Below are positions 20,485 through 33,015 of a stretch of DNA of 64,000 nt, in pieces. The position numbers and the translations under genes were made by a program. Source of the stretch: Tetrastigma voinierianum (taxonomy: Eukaryota > Streptophyta > Magnoliopsida > Vitales > Vitaceae); the NCBI GenBank assembly GCA_016808115.1, contig JAEQBH010002178.1:1-64000 (forward strand). Reading direction: 5' to 3'. Position 1 is the first letter of the stretch, and every line of letters begins with the position of its first letter. The notes under the pieces were generated by a model. It did no database searches, was not told where the DNA came from, and saw only the letters and a program-made list of their open reading frames with translations.

Positions 20485-21339
20485 CTCCCCCTTGAATGAC
20501 CATTATGAAGAATATGCCTCATTAAAACCTTACTAGGTAAAAACCCCGTGGGAAAACCCTAGTGAAGGAAAAAGAGTACATAATTCTTATCCTTTATTTG
20601 GGGAAATACATTGCCAAGAAGAAGAAAAGAAAGAAAAGAAATCAATGAGAGAAGAAGATTATCGCCAAAGAGTGTACAATGCTTGCTCCCCCTTTTGTCT
20701 ACTTCTCTCATCCCTTAAGACCGTTGAGACGTCAGAAATTCAATTCTGGATACTAGTTCTTCGAATTTCTTTGTAGGTAGTGCCTTTGTAAATATATCAG
20801 TGAGGTTATCACTAGATCGAACTTGTTGAATATCGATAACACCACGCCTTGAATATCATGTGAAAGAAGAATTTTTGGGGATATGTGCCGTTTCTATCAC
20901 CTTTGATATATCCGCCTTCAATCAAGGCTTATGCATGTCGTATTATCTTCATACAAAATTGTTGGTATTTCTCTTTTGATAAGAAACCCACATGTTTTAT
21001 GGATATGATTGATTATTGACCTAAGCCAAACACATTCTCTACTTACTCATGAATCGCTAGATTTCTCGCATGGTTTGATGATGCGGCCGCACTACGCTTG
21101 CGGGAACGCCAAGATATAGCAAAGGCTACCATATAGGAAGACATAACCCGTTTGTGATCGTCCACATGAGGATCGAACAAAACCCGCATCTGCATAACCT
21201 ACCAACTGCACTTGGATGAAAGAGGAATAATATAAACCCATATCCATCAGGCTCTAAGATATCGAAATATCCGTTTAACCCCGTCCAATGTCTTCTTTGT
21301 GTGGAAGAACCATCTGCTACTGCATTTTTACGACAAATG

Positions 21340-22100
21340 ATATATCAAATGAGTGTGACTAGCAAGACACATTAGTGCACCTATGGCACTCGATATGGTA
21401 CTTCTCGACCAAGCGCTTCATCATTTCTTAGAGTCGAAAAGGACTTTAATAGTTTCAAGGTGATCTCACAACCATCTGGAGTACTTAATGGGTGTGCTCA
21501 TCCATATAAAATCTTTTAAGGATCTTTTGATATATAAGAGATTGGTGCATAAAATTCCATCCTTGAGATGTTCGACTACAAGCCAAGACAAAATCTTGTT
21601 CTCCCAAGGTCTTTCATTTCAAATTCCACTTTAGGCAATTTGCGCCTTTGAAGCTCTTCAGAGTTCATGATGTTTAAATATCAACATATACGTAATTATC
21701 ATAAATTGTGACTGATATCTTTTTATAAAACACACATAAATAAATGGTCATTATTATAACCTGCTTTCAACAAGTATTCAAGAAGCGATTATACCACATA
21801 CGTCCCGCTTGTTTTAAGCCATAGAGAGACTTTTGCAAGACACAAAGCTCTGGTTAGAGTCATACTCACAGCAATCAGAATCCTTCAAGGATTTTCATAT
21901 AAATGTCATTATCAAGTGAGCCGTATAGGTAGGCGGTGGTTACATCCATGAGACGCATTTCAAGTTTTTCACAAACTGTCAGACTAATTAAAAATCCAAA
22001 AGTTGTGGCATCCACCACAGGAGAATATGTCTCTTCATAATCAACACCGGGCTTCTGAGAACCTGTGGGCAACCATTCGTGCTTTTATACCTAACAACTT
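21340..22100 (-). pseudogene. copia A2 reverse transcriptase
   Basis: The frame 22,072-21,875 reads GVDYEETYSPVVDATTF, LISLTVCEKLEMRLMDV and TAYLYGSLDNDIYMKI, the N-terminal half of copia RT with the first catalytic Asp region (MDVTTAYLYG). The later YVDDL motif is broken by a base loss near 21,675. Frameshifts follow. Confidence 0.85.
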
Positions 22101-23299
22101 CATGATTCCTCATTTCGCTGCACCTAAAACCCATTTATATCCTGGCCAGTTTTATACCATACAAGTTTTGTTCACTAAATACTGTGCAATTCCACATCCT
22201 GTTCCGATATCATACTCGCTCTGGGCTCGTGGCCCACCGCGAAGACGCCACAACTAGGGGTGTAGGGAGCCCACATAAGGTGTTTGACAACACCATGTGG
22301 GAATGACGAGTCCAAAAACTTTATATTTCGCTAGCGATTTTAATTTTCAATATATATCATCTTTCCTTTTTGGCCAATAATGTCAACACTCCTCCATAGA
22401 CATTGATTCAAGATCCTCATTTTCATTTATAACATTTTGCGCAACATGATATGCAAAAATATCGTCGACGATTTTTTCATTTCGGTTCCATCATTCCCCA
22501 GTCATAACATAATTAATAGAGATCTCTTCATTTCCATCAATCTTAGTAATCTTATTCTCTTCGTGGAAATTGACTCATCCGAGTTTTATCTGTGGGAAAT
22601 TTTCTTACCAATATTTACCTCAACTTGGTCATTTATATCCTTTGCCTCTTTTCATTTACTTGAGGATTTGTATCTTTGAATCGATTGTGTCTACTGCGCT
22701 GGAAGTCATTCCTTTATCTCATTAGCGTAATAAGTTGTCCTTCAGAACAACAATTCTAATAAGAGCATTTGCAAAAGTGATCGAGTCACTCATTCGGCCG
22801 CAAGAACGAGTCTCGGGCAAACTTGATTTGCTAATTTATGCAAATGAAGTACTCTTGAACTTTTGTTCACATTATTTCATGCGAGGATCACAGGGACATC
22901 GATAATTCAATTCGCTAATTTCTTTATTAGTTTCGCTTAGTTTCTCCTTCTAATGTCAGGAAAATATTTCATTATAATGACAATGGGCAAAATGTGCCGT
23001 AAATAAATCTCCATAGATAGTTCAAGACACACTATATATGGATTCATACCCAACATATATCTCTAATATCCTTTTGAGGTCCCATTCGTGGCGCTGTGGT
23101 GGAGCAATTAGAACATAAACCGCACATCCAAAAATTCTTAGATGGGGAAATATTTGGGTTCCCGACTACAACCAATCAGAATAGGAGAATTCATGATAAC
23201 TTATGGCCTTATGCGACCGTCGCGGCATGTAAGATAGCATGCCCCCATGTAGATATAGGAAGTTTTGCCCTCATAAGTACGGTCTCTCAATTAATTGAA

Positions 23300-24374
23300 T
23301 TGCTATAAATGATTCAAGACCATTCCAGTATGAACATCGCTACGTGAGTTCGTCTGCAGGTTATTCCAATGGCAATACAATAATCATTGAATGCTTGAGA
23401 AGTGAATTTACCAGCATTGTCAAGTCTTATAGTTTTAATGGGATTGTCTGGAAATTGAGCTCGTAGTCGAATTAGTTGAGCTAGTAATCTAGCAAACGCC
23501 AAGTTACGAGCTGGATAATAGGCAAACGTGGCACTATCTAGTCGGCATCACTCAAAACCATAAAGTATTTAAATGGTCCACTAGATGGTTGTATAGACCC
23601 ACAAATATCTCCATGTATACATTCCAGAAATATAGGGGATTCAATCCCAATCTTGGCTGGTGATGGCCTAATGATTAATTTGCCTTGAGAGCAAGCAGCA
23701 CATGAGAATTCATTCGCTTAATATCTTTTATTTTTCAATGAATGCCCGCATGAATTCTCTATAATCCTTCGCAGATCATAATGGAACCTGATGACCCAAC
23801 CCGCTATGCCAAATTATAAATTCACTATGATTAGTTAATTGGCCGGGTTAACTATCGCATGTGCCTTAATACCGCTTAATATCGGGTGTGGCACGATAAA
23901 GCAAAACAAAATGCGTGTAATCTTTCCAAGATACACTTTTCTTTCCAAACAATAGTCGTGGTAATGCACAAATATTCGACATCGTCGTTTCGTAGTCTCA
24001 ATATGATATCCATTCTTATGCATCTTGAAACCCGTGATTTCGCTGAGACTTCTTTCGTAATATAAGGCTTCTTCAATCACAAGCTTTGGCTCCTTTGTGT
24101 AATATGATATGAGCTCTTCCGCAGCCTTCAATTATTCAGACGCTACAAATTGTACTTTAACACTTGTTGTTTGCCTCTTTAAGTAAGAGAAATATGTCAA
24201 ATTTTTAAGTATAGTGTGCGTTGTTGCACTATCTATGAGGCAAACATTTGCATCATCAGCAAATGGTTCCTTTAGTGATAATTCCATATTTGGTATTATA
24301 AACTTTGTTGAAAGCTCTAGAAGAGCGAACATAAAAGCTCCAGAATAGCGAACATAAAGGTTCCAGAAGAACAA
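23300..24374 (-). pseudogene. copia A2 protease, pre-integrase and integrase
   Basis: Protease is seen in DDANVCLIDSATTHTILK, where LIDSATTHT takes the place of the usual D[ST]G[AT] site. The pre-integrase part reads ITGFKMHKNGYHIETT. The integrase core reads RLLAQLIRLRAQFPDNPIKT and IRLDNAGKFTSQAFNDYC, with the second catalytic Asp in RLDNAG and the following Glu replaced by Lys. The pieces lie in successive frames with several breaks. Confidence 0.85.
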
Positions 24375-24581
24375 ACATAATGCTACCGGATAAAACTATA
24401 TTTATAGCATATCCATAAAGAATTTTGCTCAATTTCAGCGTAATTGATATCACACTGAACTCGTGAAATAGTTTTATTGAGTCATATATTACCTTGAACC
24501 AGAAGTTCAACCCTTCTCCTCTTAGCTATATCATATAAATATAAAGGCTATTGAATCATGCATTACCTTGAACCAGAAGTT
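24284..24581. repeat. inverted repeat, right arm (~297 bp)
   Basis: Reverse complement of 19,014-19,310. At its outer edge (24,582) the sequence switches to plus-strand family B reverse transcriptase. Confidence 0.8.
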
Positions 24582-24589
24582 GATGAAGT

Positions 24590-25150
24590 TCGTGAACCAC
24601 AAAGCAGAAAAGAAAAGGAGGTGGAGCAAGAGTTGATACCTCATGATGATGTAGTTGAGTAAACAACTCAAGATACACAAGGTGATCGTAGGTCTAGTAG
24701 GATACGTCGTCCTCCTCAGAGGTATGATGACGTGTTTATCATTAATAATGATGAACCTACTACCTATAATGAAGTCTTATTAGATAAGGACTCTGAAAAA
24801 TGGCTTCAAGCCAGAAATGGATTCCATATATGAAAATGAGGCTCGATTTTAGTTGATCCACCTATAGGACAAAACCTATAGGATGCAAATGTCTTCAAAA
24901 AGAAAACATACATGGATGGTAGTGTCTACCTATAAAGCACGACTAAGCCATAAAGGTTGTTCACGTAAATATGGTATCGACTATGATGAAACCTTTCACC
25001 AAAGGGCGATGAGATTATCGACAGGATGAAGTAAAGATAGAGAAGGTTCATACAGAGGGAGACATAAATGATCCATCGACTAAACTTTGTCTCGTAAAAC
25101 ATGATAGTCATGTATTTTCATATGGTTTGAAGAATAAACATAATCGATGT
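24590..25150 (+). pseudogene. copia B2 RT with large internal deletion
   Basis: Readable pieces are RRSSRIRRPPQRYDDVFIIN, EVLLDKDSEKWLQA, LVDPPIG, KYGIDYDE-type text (YRL in a shifted frame), then GDEIIDRMK followed by the RNase H end with LSRKT-DSHVFSYGLK. The whole RT palm core, including the catalytic Asp pair, is absent. The same join occurs at 29.75 kb and 34.92 kb. Confidence 0.8.
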
Positions 25151-26248
25151 AGTCATATGGATGAAAGCTTATACTTTATTTAATCAGGTTTTGATTTACG
25201 AATAATAATATGACAGCTTATCATTTTTATATAATGTATATTTGATGATAAAGTCCTTAGAGTATATTTATTATTCTAAATATTCTCTAATCGTAGTATT
25301 AACAATAAAAGACATTGTTAATAAAGTGATAGATTAGCACATATGATGATATGTGAGTAATGTGTCAGAGAACATATTTAATGGAATGACCTAATGTGAG
25401 ATATTTTCATAAGGTTAGCTATTTGAGTGTCAATGGTATAATCTCTATATGATAGTAGTATAATTTGATCTTGAATTTGAGATCATATAAGAGTATCTTT
25501 AGTGTTGGAAATTATGTTGACTCAATTAGTTCATACTGTTACGCTATGTATGAATAATGAAAGTCGGGTATACGAAAAACATGAATTGATAGTTTATGAT
25601 CAATATAGGATTCATCACTCCAATAGTGGGAGAGAGTATATCTCTAAAGGGAACCACTTGTTGAAATGTCAACTCATAATGTTTGCAAACAAATACGTAG
25701 ATTTAGGAAAAGTTCTAAATTTATTTCTAAGGAGTTGATTTTCTAAACAAAATGGTAAAAATTAGTACAAATGAGTTCACTTACACCTTACTCAGGTACT
25801 AATAAGAGATATGGATGGTGAAAGAGAATAATTATACGGAATCTAGTTCATGCATTGTGTGAAGTCGACACTTGACTTTTCCTAACATTTCCGTGGTCAC
25901 ATGTCTCCTGCCAGAGACTAATTCGACCTATAAATATAAATTTGATTTAATTGTTGAATTAATGATAAATTAAAGTTGTTTAATTTATTCAAGATTTCTC
26001 CAGAAGGAATCAAATTATTTTGAGATGCTAACGGAAATGGGTTTCACATAAATCAGTATTGATACATATTTACAGAAGTTTCTCGATTTGAATCGCAGTG
26101 CCGAGTCACACACACTGCCCAAGCCTGTATTCACACACACCCTGCTGGGATCTTCATTGCACTTTAACTCAGAAGATAGTTAGTTCGACTCATTTTCATG
26201 ATTAAGTTTTACTTATTTATTGATAGATCGATGATTTGTTTATAATAA

Positions 26249-26371
26249 CTCATAAATAGGATTATTAATTTCCATAAATGTGGAGAATTAATTCATATTA
26301 ATTATCATAATATGAGAACAATTGAGAATTAATTCTCCTATTTATGGAAATTAAATAATCCTATTTATGAG
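26249..26371. repeat. ~46-bp arm palindrome in family B LTR
   Basis: Arm 1 (26,249-26,294) contains CTCATAAATAGGATTATT and GGAGAATTAATTC. Arm 2 (26,325-26,371) contains GAATTAATTCTCC and AATAATCCTATTTATGAG. The spacer is about 30 bp. Related text occurs in the other family B LTRs. Confidence 0.8.
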
Positions 26372-27279
26372 GATTATTTATGACTGTAAAATCGATCTAT
26401 AAATAGATCGTAAAACTTGAAGTTATGATCATGAGATGATTCGAGGAACTAGCATATTAAGCTTCGAGTTAAAATTCCTGTGAGGATCCCGAGAGTTATT
26501 CGTGTGGATACCTTGGAGGCCGGACGGTGTGCGGTGGGCTAGTGATCTACTTTCTGCGATTCGTGACCTAAGCCGCATGTTTCTCGAAGAACAAGATAGT
26601 ATGTACGTATTTATGTAAATTACATTTCGCTATGCATATGAATGTTTGATTCTCATAAAGGGTATCGTGAGCCCAAAGTTATTCTCAGAGCATACGTAGA
26701 TATAGCATGCATCATATGTGATATGATTTAAAATTTAAAAAAATTTATTATTCTTTAATGTGATTATTTGAATAAAATATTATTCTTTTAATGTGATTAT
26801 TTGAATAATATATTTATTTATAACTTTATCTTTGCCATATTGTATGTTAATTGTTTAAAAGTTATTAATATTCAATTTATCCCCTTCAATCAAATATTAA
26901 ATCATTTGTCAGTTCTTCCATTATTATAGTTTAAATAAATTTTATAGAATAATTTGTTGATAATCTTTCAAGATTGTTCTACTAAAAAATTTAATTTTTA
27001 CTATGAGATTAGATCTCGTAATAATGTTTGATTTACCAAAAATACATGGCTTGTTGAGCTAACTCAAGGTCAAGTGTTTTTGAGACAAGAGATTAGGAGA
27101 CATATGTGATATGTGTATCAAAAGTTGATAACCTAATTATCTAGGAATTACAAAAGTTGTAATTAGCAATTGTTGTTTACTTATTGAGATTATTTTAATT
27201 TGTCGAAGCACTCAAGATTAAATAATTAAAACTTGATCCTAGCCCCACTAACAATAACATGAATCTGCTGCATTATTCT

Positions 27280-28010
27280 CGCTCGACAATAAGCTCACTG
27301 GCTCCAATTTTATGGACTGGGTCCAAAATCTAAGAATTATTCTTAGACAAGAGTAGTTGTTATATATGTTCTTGAAAACCACCTTCGTGAACCCGCCTTC
27401 GTATTTATGATGTAGCAAGCTAAGGATGCGACGTAAACATTCGATGATTCTGAAAGTGTCTGTTGTCTGATGTTGGCATCCATGAGTCCTGATTTGCAAA
27501 AGCAACATGAGGATATGAATGCTTTTACAATGCTTAATCACTTAAAGGCATTGTATGATAAAAGGGCTAGGAATGAAAGATATGATATCTCTCAAGAGCT
27601 CTTTCACTGCAAGATGGAAGTGGGATCTTTAGTTGCAACCCATGTGCTGAAGATGATTGGACTCATTGAAAAATTAGAGAAATTGGGATTTATGTTGCAT
27701 CATTAGTTAAGCGTTGATTTGATTTTGCAATCCCTACCTCCAAGTTTTTCAAACTTTGTGATGAATTTTAATCTGACCCAAGTTGAGACCTCTACACTAC
27801 CAGAGTTGCTAAATATGCTTAAGACAGCAGAAGACTCAATCAGGAAGGAAAAGGGCTATGTGCTGATGGTAGAGCCTTCTAAGAAAAGAAAATTCAAGTC
27901 ATGTCCTAAAAAGACCATTAAGAAGGCCTTCAAACCAACAGACAAAATCAAGAAAGAAAAGAAACCAAAGGGTACTTACTTCCACTGTGGAAAGGACGGA
28001 CATTTACAAG
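27280..28010 (+). pseudogene. copia B2 Gag
   Basis: The start reads ILDNKLTGSNFMDWVQNLRI, the conserved N-terminus of this copia Gag. Further on are HLKALYDKRARNERYDIS, LVATHVLKMIGLIEKLEKLG, QSLPPSFSNFVMNFNL and EPSKKRKFKS. The zinc knuckle reads YFHCGKDGH, so its first Cys is Tyr and the last Cys is missing. Two frames (27,470-27,706 and 27,719-28,120) cover most of it. Confidence 0.8.
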
Positions 28011-28319
28011 AAGTGGTGTATATGATACAACCTGAGGGTTTTGCTCGAAAGACCCTAATAAAGTATGTAAGCTACGTGTCCATTTATACAAAGCAAGCAT
28101 CCGTATTAATATCTGCTTAATGAAATAATCAAAATGTTCGTTTCATCAAAAACGAAGACAGCCTCAGGTATACAAAAAGATCGCGGGAGTATTGTGGTTT
28201 TTTTCTCATTTTATATGTGGATAAATATATTATTAATAGAAATAACATACCCCCTCTTCAATCGGCTAAGATAAGCATCGAAAAATTTCAATGAAAGATT
28301 TAGATATGCCTTATATTCA

Positions 28320-29372
28320 GGAGATTACCAGACAGGATGAAGTAAAGATAGAGATGTGTAATTTAAATAAATCATGACATACATGCACCGCTCTTCGAAA
28401 AACAACGCAGCTCGACTCAATCGCAGTCGATCACTCAGCCGCACACGTCCCGCCTCCAAGGTATCCACACTAATAACTCCTAGATCCTCAGAATTTTAAC
28501 CTCGTTTAATATGCTAGTTCCTGACCATCCATGATCATAACTTCAGTTTTAATAGATCATTTATGATCATTTACAAATATGGGTCAGGATTATTTAATTT
28601 TTATAAATAGGAGAATTAATTAATACCAATTACCATAATATGAGAAATTAATTCATAATATTTTCCATAAATATTAGAAATTAATTCATAATTTCAATTT
28701 TTATTTATTTCTAATATTTATGATAAATTAATTCATACTACTCATCATAAACATTATAATTATCAAATAATTATTTTTGCTTTAACTCAAGAATTATTCT
28801 TTTGTGTGTGACCTCAGGTTCCTAATCACCGGCAATAAATATAAATTGTAATTTAGACTTATATTGGCTGATACACATAAACCAACAACCTCCCACTCTG
28901 GACTAAAAAGTCAATTTAGTGAGAAATTTCAAGATTAGATACCAAACAACTTTAATTTATCATTAATTCAATTAATCAATTTATATTTAGGTCAAGATTG
29001 GTCTCTAGCGTACATCATGACCACCCAAATGTAGAAAGTCAGTGATCGACTTCACCAGGTATGAACTAGACCTGTATACCATATCCTTTCACCATCTCAC
29101 ATCTCTTATTAGTACACGAGGCAAGGTGTAAGTGTCAACTCCGAATGTCACTTACCATTTTGTTTCCGAAAATCACCTTAAATAAAATTAGAACTTTCTT
29201 AAATCTACGATTTGTTCAGAACATTCCGAGCCATATTTCAACAAGTGGTTACTTCCGAGATATTTCCACTATTAAAGTGATGAATCCTATATTGATCATA
29301 AACTATCAATTCATGTTTTTCATTATTCATACATACAGAACAAGTATGAACTAATTGAGGTCAAAGCATAAT
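28320..29372 (-). mobile_element. copia family B, piece B3 (LTR and 3' noncoding region), minus strand
   Basis: LTR sequence runs from about 28,352 to 28,887. It ends ACCAACA on the plus strand and is followed by the polypurine-tract complement ACCTCCCACT. The 3' noncoding region continues to 29,372. This is the reverse of 25,500-26,600. Just left, at about 28,330, is the family B deletion-junction word GACAGGATGAAGTAAAGATAG. Confidence 0.75.
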
Positions 29373-29375
29373 TTC

Positions 29376-30225
29376 CAACACTCTCAAGTGATACACAAGG
29401 TGATCAGAGGTCTGGGTGATACGCGTCCTCCTCGTAGGTATGATGACGTGTTTATCATTAATAATGATGAACCTATCACCTATAATGAAGTCTTATTAGA
29501 TAAGTGACTCCTAAAATGGCTTCAAGCCATGAAACTCCGAAATGGATTCCATATACGAAATGAGGTTTGGACCTTGGTTGATCCGCCTATGCGGACAAAA
29601 CCTATAGGATGCAAATGGTCTTCAAAGAAAACATGGACGGTAAAGTCTACCCATAAAGCACGACCAAGCCATGTAAAGGTCAGCTCACGTAAATATGGTA
29701 TTGACTATGATGAAACCTTTTCACCAGTGGCAATGAGATTATTGACAGGGATGAAGTAAAGATAGAGAAGGTTCATACAGAGGAGAATATAGCTGATTCA
29801 TTGACTAAACCTTTGTCTCAGAAAAAACATGATAGTCATGTATTTTCATATCGTTTGAAGAATAAACATAATTGAATGTAGTCATATGGATGAATGCTTA
29901 TATACTTATTTAACTCATCAGGTTTTGATTTAAGGTAAATAATAATATGACAGCTTATCATTTTATATAATGTATATTTGAGATAAAGTCCTTAGAATAA
30001 TATATGTTTATTATTCTTAAATACTTCTAATCGTAGTATTAACAATAAAAGGACATTGTTAATGCAGATAGATTAGCACATATAATGATATGTGAGTAAT
30101 GTGTTGGAGAACATATTTACTAGAATGACCCACAGAGATATTTTCATAAGGTTAGCTATTTGAGTGTCAATGGTATAATCTCTATATGATAGTAGTATAA
30201 TTGATCCTTGGACTTGATTTATTTA
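29376..30225 (+). mobile_element. copia family B, piece B4 (deleted RT and 3' region)
   Basis: Frame 29,529-29,759 reads VWTLVDPPMRTKPIGCKWSS, then RKYGIDYDETFSPVAMRLLTGMK, and downstream text gives VHTEENIADSLTKPLSQKKH. RT jumps from its N-terminal third to the RNase H tail, as in B2 and B7. The 3' noncoding region runs to 30,225, where minus-strand gag begins. Confidence 0.8.
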
Positions 30226-33015
30226 TTTCAATCATAAATATACTCAAGTAGAAGCTTCATTGCTTCTTCGCTTCAAGCTGTGATAAGCCTTGCAATTCCT
30301 TCCATTCATCATTTTACAGTAAATAAAGTACCCTTTGGTTTCTTTTCTTTCGATTTTGTCTCTGTCAATTAAGGCCTTCTTAATGGTCTTAAGACCGGCT
30401 TGAATTCTTTTCTTAGCTGGGCTCTACCATCGCATAGCCCTTTTCCTTCCGATTGAGTCTTCGTCAGTTTTAAGCATATTTAAATCTCCGTAGTGTAGAG
30501 GTCTCAACCTGGGTTAGATTAAAATTCATCACAAAGTTTGAAAAAACTTCGAGGTGGGATTGCAAAATCAAATCAACGCTTAACCGATGATGCAATATAA
30601 ACCTTGCTCTCTAATTTTTCAATGAGTCCAATCATCTTCAAAGACATGTGGTTGCAACCGAAGATCCCACTCCACTTGGCAAACAAAGGTCTCTCGAGAT
30701 ATCATATCTTTCATTCCTAGCTCCTTTTATCATATACATGCCTTTAAGCATTGTAAAGCATTCATCCTCATGTTGTTGCAAATCAAGACCTCATATGCCA
30801 ACATCGACAAATGCACACTTTCTCGTAATCATCCGAATGTTTCATAAGCATCCTTGATCGCTAAGAATATGCAATATACAAAAATCAAAATATTTTGTTT
30901 GCTCCCAATTAATCTAATATTCAAATCAATATCTCTTAAATTGATTTAAAATTTTTATAAAATTCTTAGTGGGCTAGGATTCATTTAATTATTTTAATTC
31001 AGTTAATCCCTAACAAATTAAAATAATCTCTCAATAAGTAAACAACAATCGTTAATTATAATTTGTAATTCCTGCATAATTAGGTTATCAACTTTTGATA
31101 CACATATCACATATGTCTCCTAATTCTTTGTCTCAAAACATTTGACTGAGTTAGCTCAACAAGCCATGTATTTTTGGTAAATCAAACCCATTATTCGAGA
31201 TCTAATTCATAGTAAAATTAAATTTAGTGAACACCCTTGAGTCAACTCAACAAATTATCTCTAATAAAATTTATTTAAACTATAATAATGGAAGACAACA
31301 AATGATTTAATATTTGATTTGAGGGATAAATTGAATATTAATAACTTTTAAACAATTACATACAATACGAATCGAATAAAGATAAATAAATATATTATTC
31401 AAATAATCACATTAAAAAAATAATATTTTATTCAAATAATCTACATTAAAAGAATAATAAAATTAAATTTTAAATCATATCACATATGATGATGTTATAT
31501 CTACGTATGTACGTAATAACTGCTTCCGATAATTACTCGTAAGGGAATCAAACATTCCTATACGCAACTTAAAATGTAATTAAATAAATCATACATACAT
31601 ACACCGCTCTTCGAGAAACAACGCACTTTCCGATTCCGAATCGCAAAGTCGATTACTAGCCGCACACACGTCCGGCCTCCAAGGTATCCACACGAATAAC
31701 TCCTGATCCTCAATGAATTTTAACCTCGCTTAATATGCTAGTTCCCTAATCATCCAAGGATCATAACTTCAGAAGTTTTACGATCTATTTATGATCGATT
31801 TTACTACCATAAATAATCCTCATAAATAGGATTATTTAATTTCCATAAATATAGAATTCACATAATTAATTATCATAAATATGAGAACACTGAGAATTAT
31901 CTATAATTAATTTCCATAACATTAGAAATTAATTCATAATTAATTTTAATATTTATTTCTAATATTTATGATAAATTAATTCATAATTAATATCATAAAT
32001 ATTATAATTATCAAATAATTATTTTTGTTTTAACTCAAGAATTATTCTTTGTATGTGACCCTTTAGGAACACTGAATCGCAATAGCAATTGTAATTTTAG
32101 ACTTATATCGCTTTGTCACACATAAAACCAACAGTCCTCCCACTTGACCAAAGCCAATTTAGTCGTGAGAAATTCTAAGATTAGATAAATTAAACAACTT
32201 TAATTTATCATTAATTCAACAATTAATCAATTTATATTTAGGCCGGCATTGGTCTCTAGCCGGCATATCATGACTCACCCAAATGTTGTAAAAGTCAAGG
32301 ATCGATTTCACCGTGCATGAACTAGATTCCGTATAATTATTCTCCTTCACCATCCTACATCTCTTATTAGTACACGAGTAAGGTAAGTGTCAACTTTGAC
32401 TGCATTAATTCTACCATTTTGTTTCCTAAAAATCCCTTAAATAAATTTTGAACTTTTCTAAATCTACGCGATTGTTTGCAAAACATAACAAGTGGTTCCC
32501 TTGAGATATACTCCCACTATTAGGAGTATATTGATCATAAACTATCATTCATGTTTTTCTATTATACCCAACTTTCATTATTCATACATAGCGTCAAGTA
32601 TGAACTAATTGAAGCCAAAGCATATTTCCACCAAAGATATTCTTTAAGGTGATCTCAAGTCCAAGGATCAATTATACTACATTATCATATGTAGATTTAT
32701 ACCATCGACACTCAAATAGCTAACCTGCAGAAAATATCTCGGGTCATTCAAGCAAATATGTTCTCCACATTACTCACATATCATCATATGAGCTTATTCC
32801 ATCCCGCATTAACAATGTCCTTTACGTTAATACTACGATTAGAGAATATTTAAGAATAATAAATATATTATTCTAAGGACTTTATCATCAAATATACATT
32901 ATATAAAAATGATAAACTGTCATATTATTATTGCATAAATCAAAACACAATGAGTTAAATAAGTATATAAGCTTTCATCCATATGACTACATCCAATTAT
33001 GTTTATTCTTCAAAC
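30226..33015 (-). mobile_element. copia family B, piece B5 (3' region-LTR-leader-gag), minus strand
   Basis: From the right: 3' noncoding region (33,015-32,150), polypurine tract, LTR (32,133-31,537), decayed primer site, leader (31,510-30,880) and gag (30,870-30,230). This LTR is the best-defined of the family. On the minus strand it starts TGTTGGTTTTATGTGTG right after AAGTGGGAGGAC. Confidence 0.78.
31537..32133 (-). repeat. family B LTR, reference copy (~597 bp)
   Basis: The minus-strand 5' end TGTTGGTTTTATG is preceded by the polypurine tract CAAGTGGGAGGAC (32,149-32,134). The 3' end is followed by a decayed primer site at about 31,520-31,536. The interior is built of AT-rich inverted and direct words around AATTAATTATGAATTAATTT. 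The 3' end is uncertain by a few bases. Confidence 0.7.

Larger units (their letters stand above)
20485..24581 (-). mobile_element. copia family A, element A2 internal domain
   Basis: Minus-strand order from the right: inverted-repeat arm, protease (24,290-24,130), pre-integrase (24,131-23,600), integrase (23,502-23,300), integrase C-terminus and linker (23,200-22,600), RT (22,100-21,340), RNase H and polypurine tract (20,485). It is collinear with A1 where both survive and keeps the protease and integrase that A1 lost. It lacks gag and a 5' LTR. At 24,582 it runs into family B sequence of the opposite strand. Confidence 0.8.
24590..28130 (+). mobile_element. copia family B, piece B2 (RT-3' region-LTR-leader-gag)
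   Basis: On the plus strand, an RT start is fused to the end of RNase H (24,590-25,150). Next are a long 3' noncoding region (to about 25,970), LTR sequence (to about 26,663), a decayed primer site reading GGTATCGTGAGCC, a ~600-bp leader and gag (27,280-28,010). This is a 3' end and a 5' end of family B joined through one LTR, as expected if adjacent elements shared an LTR. Stops and frameshifts occur throughout. Confidence 0.75.
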
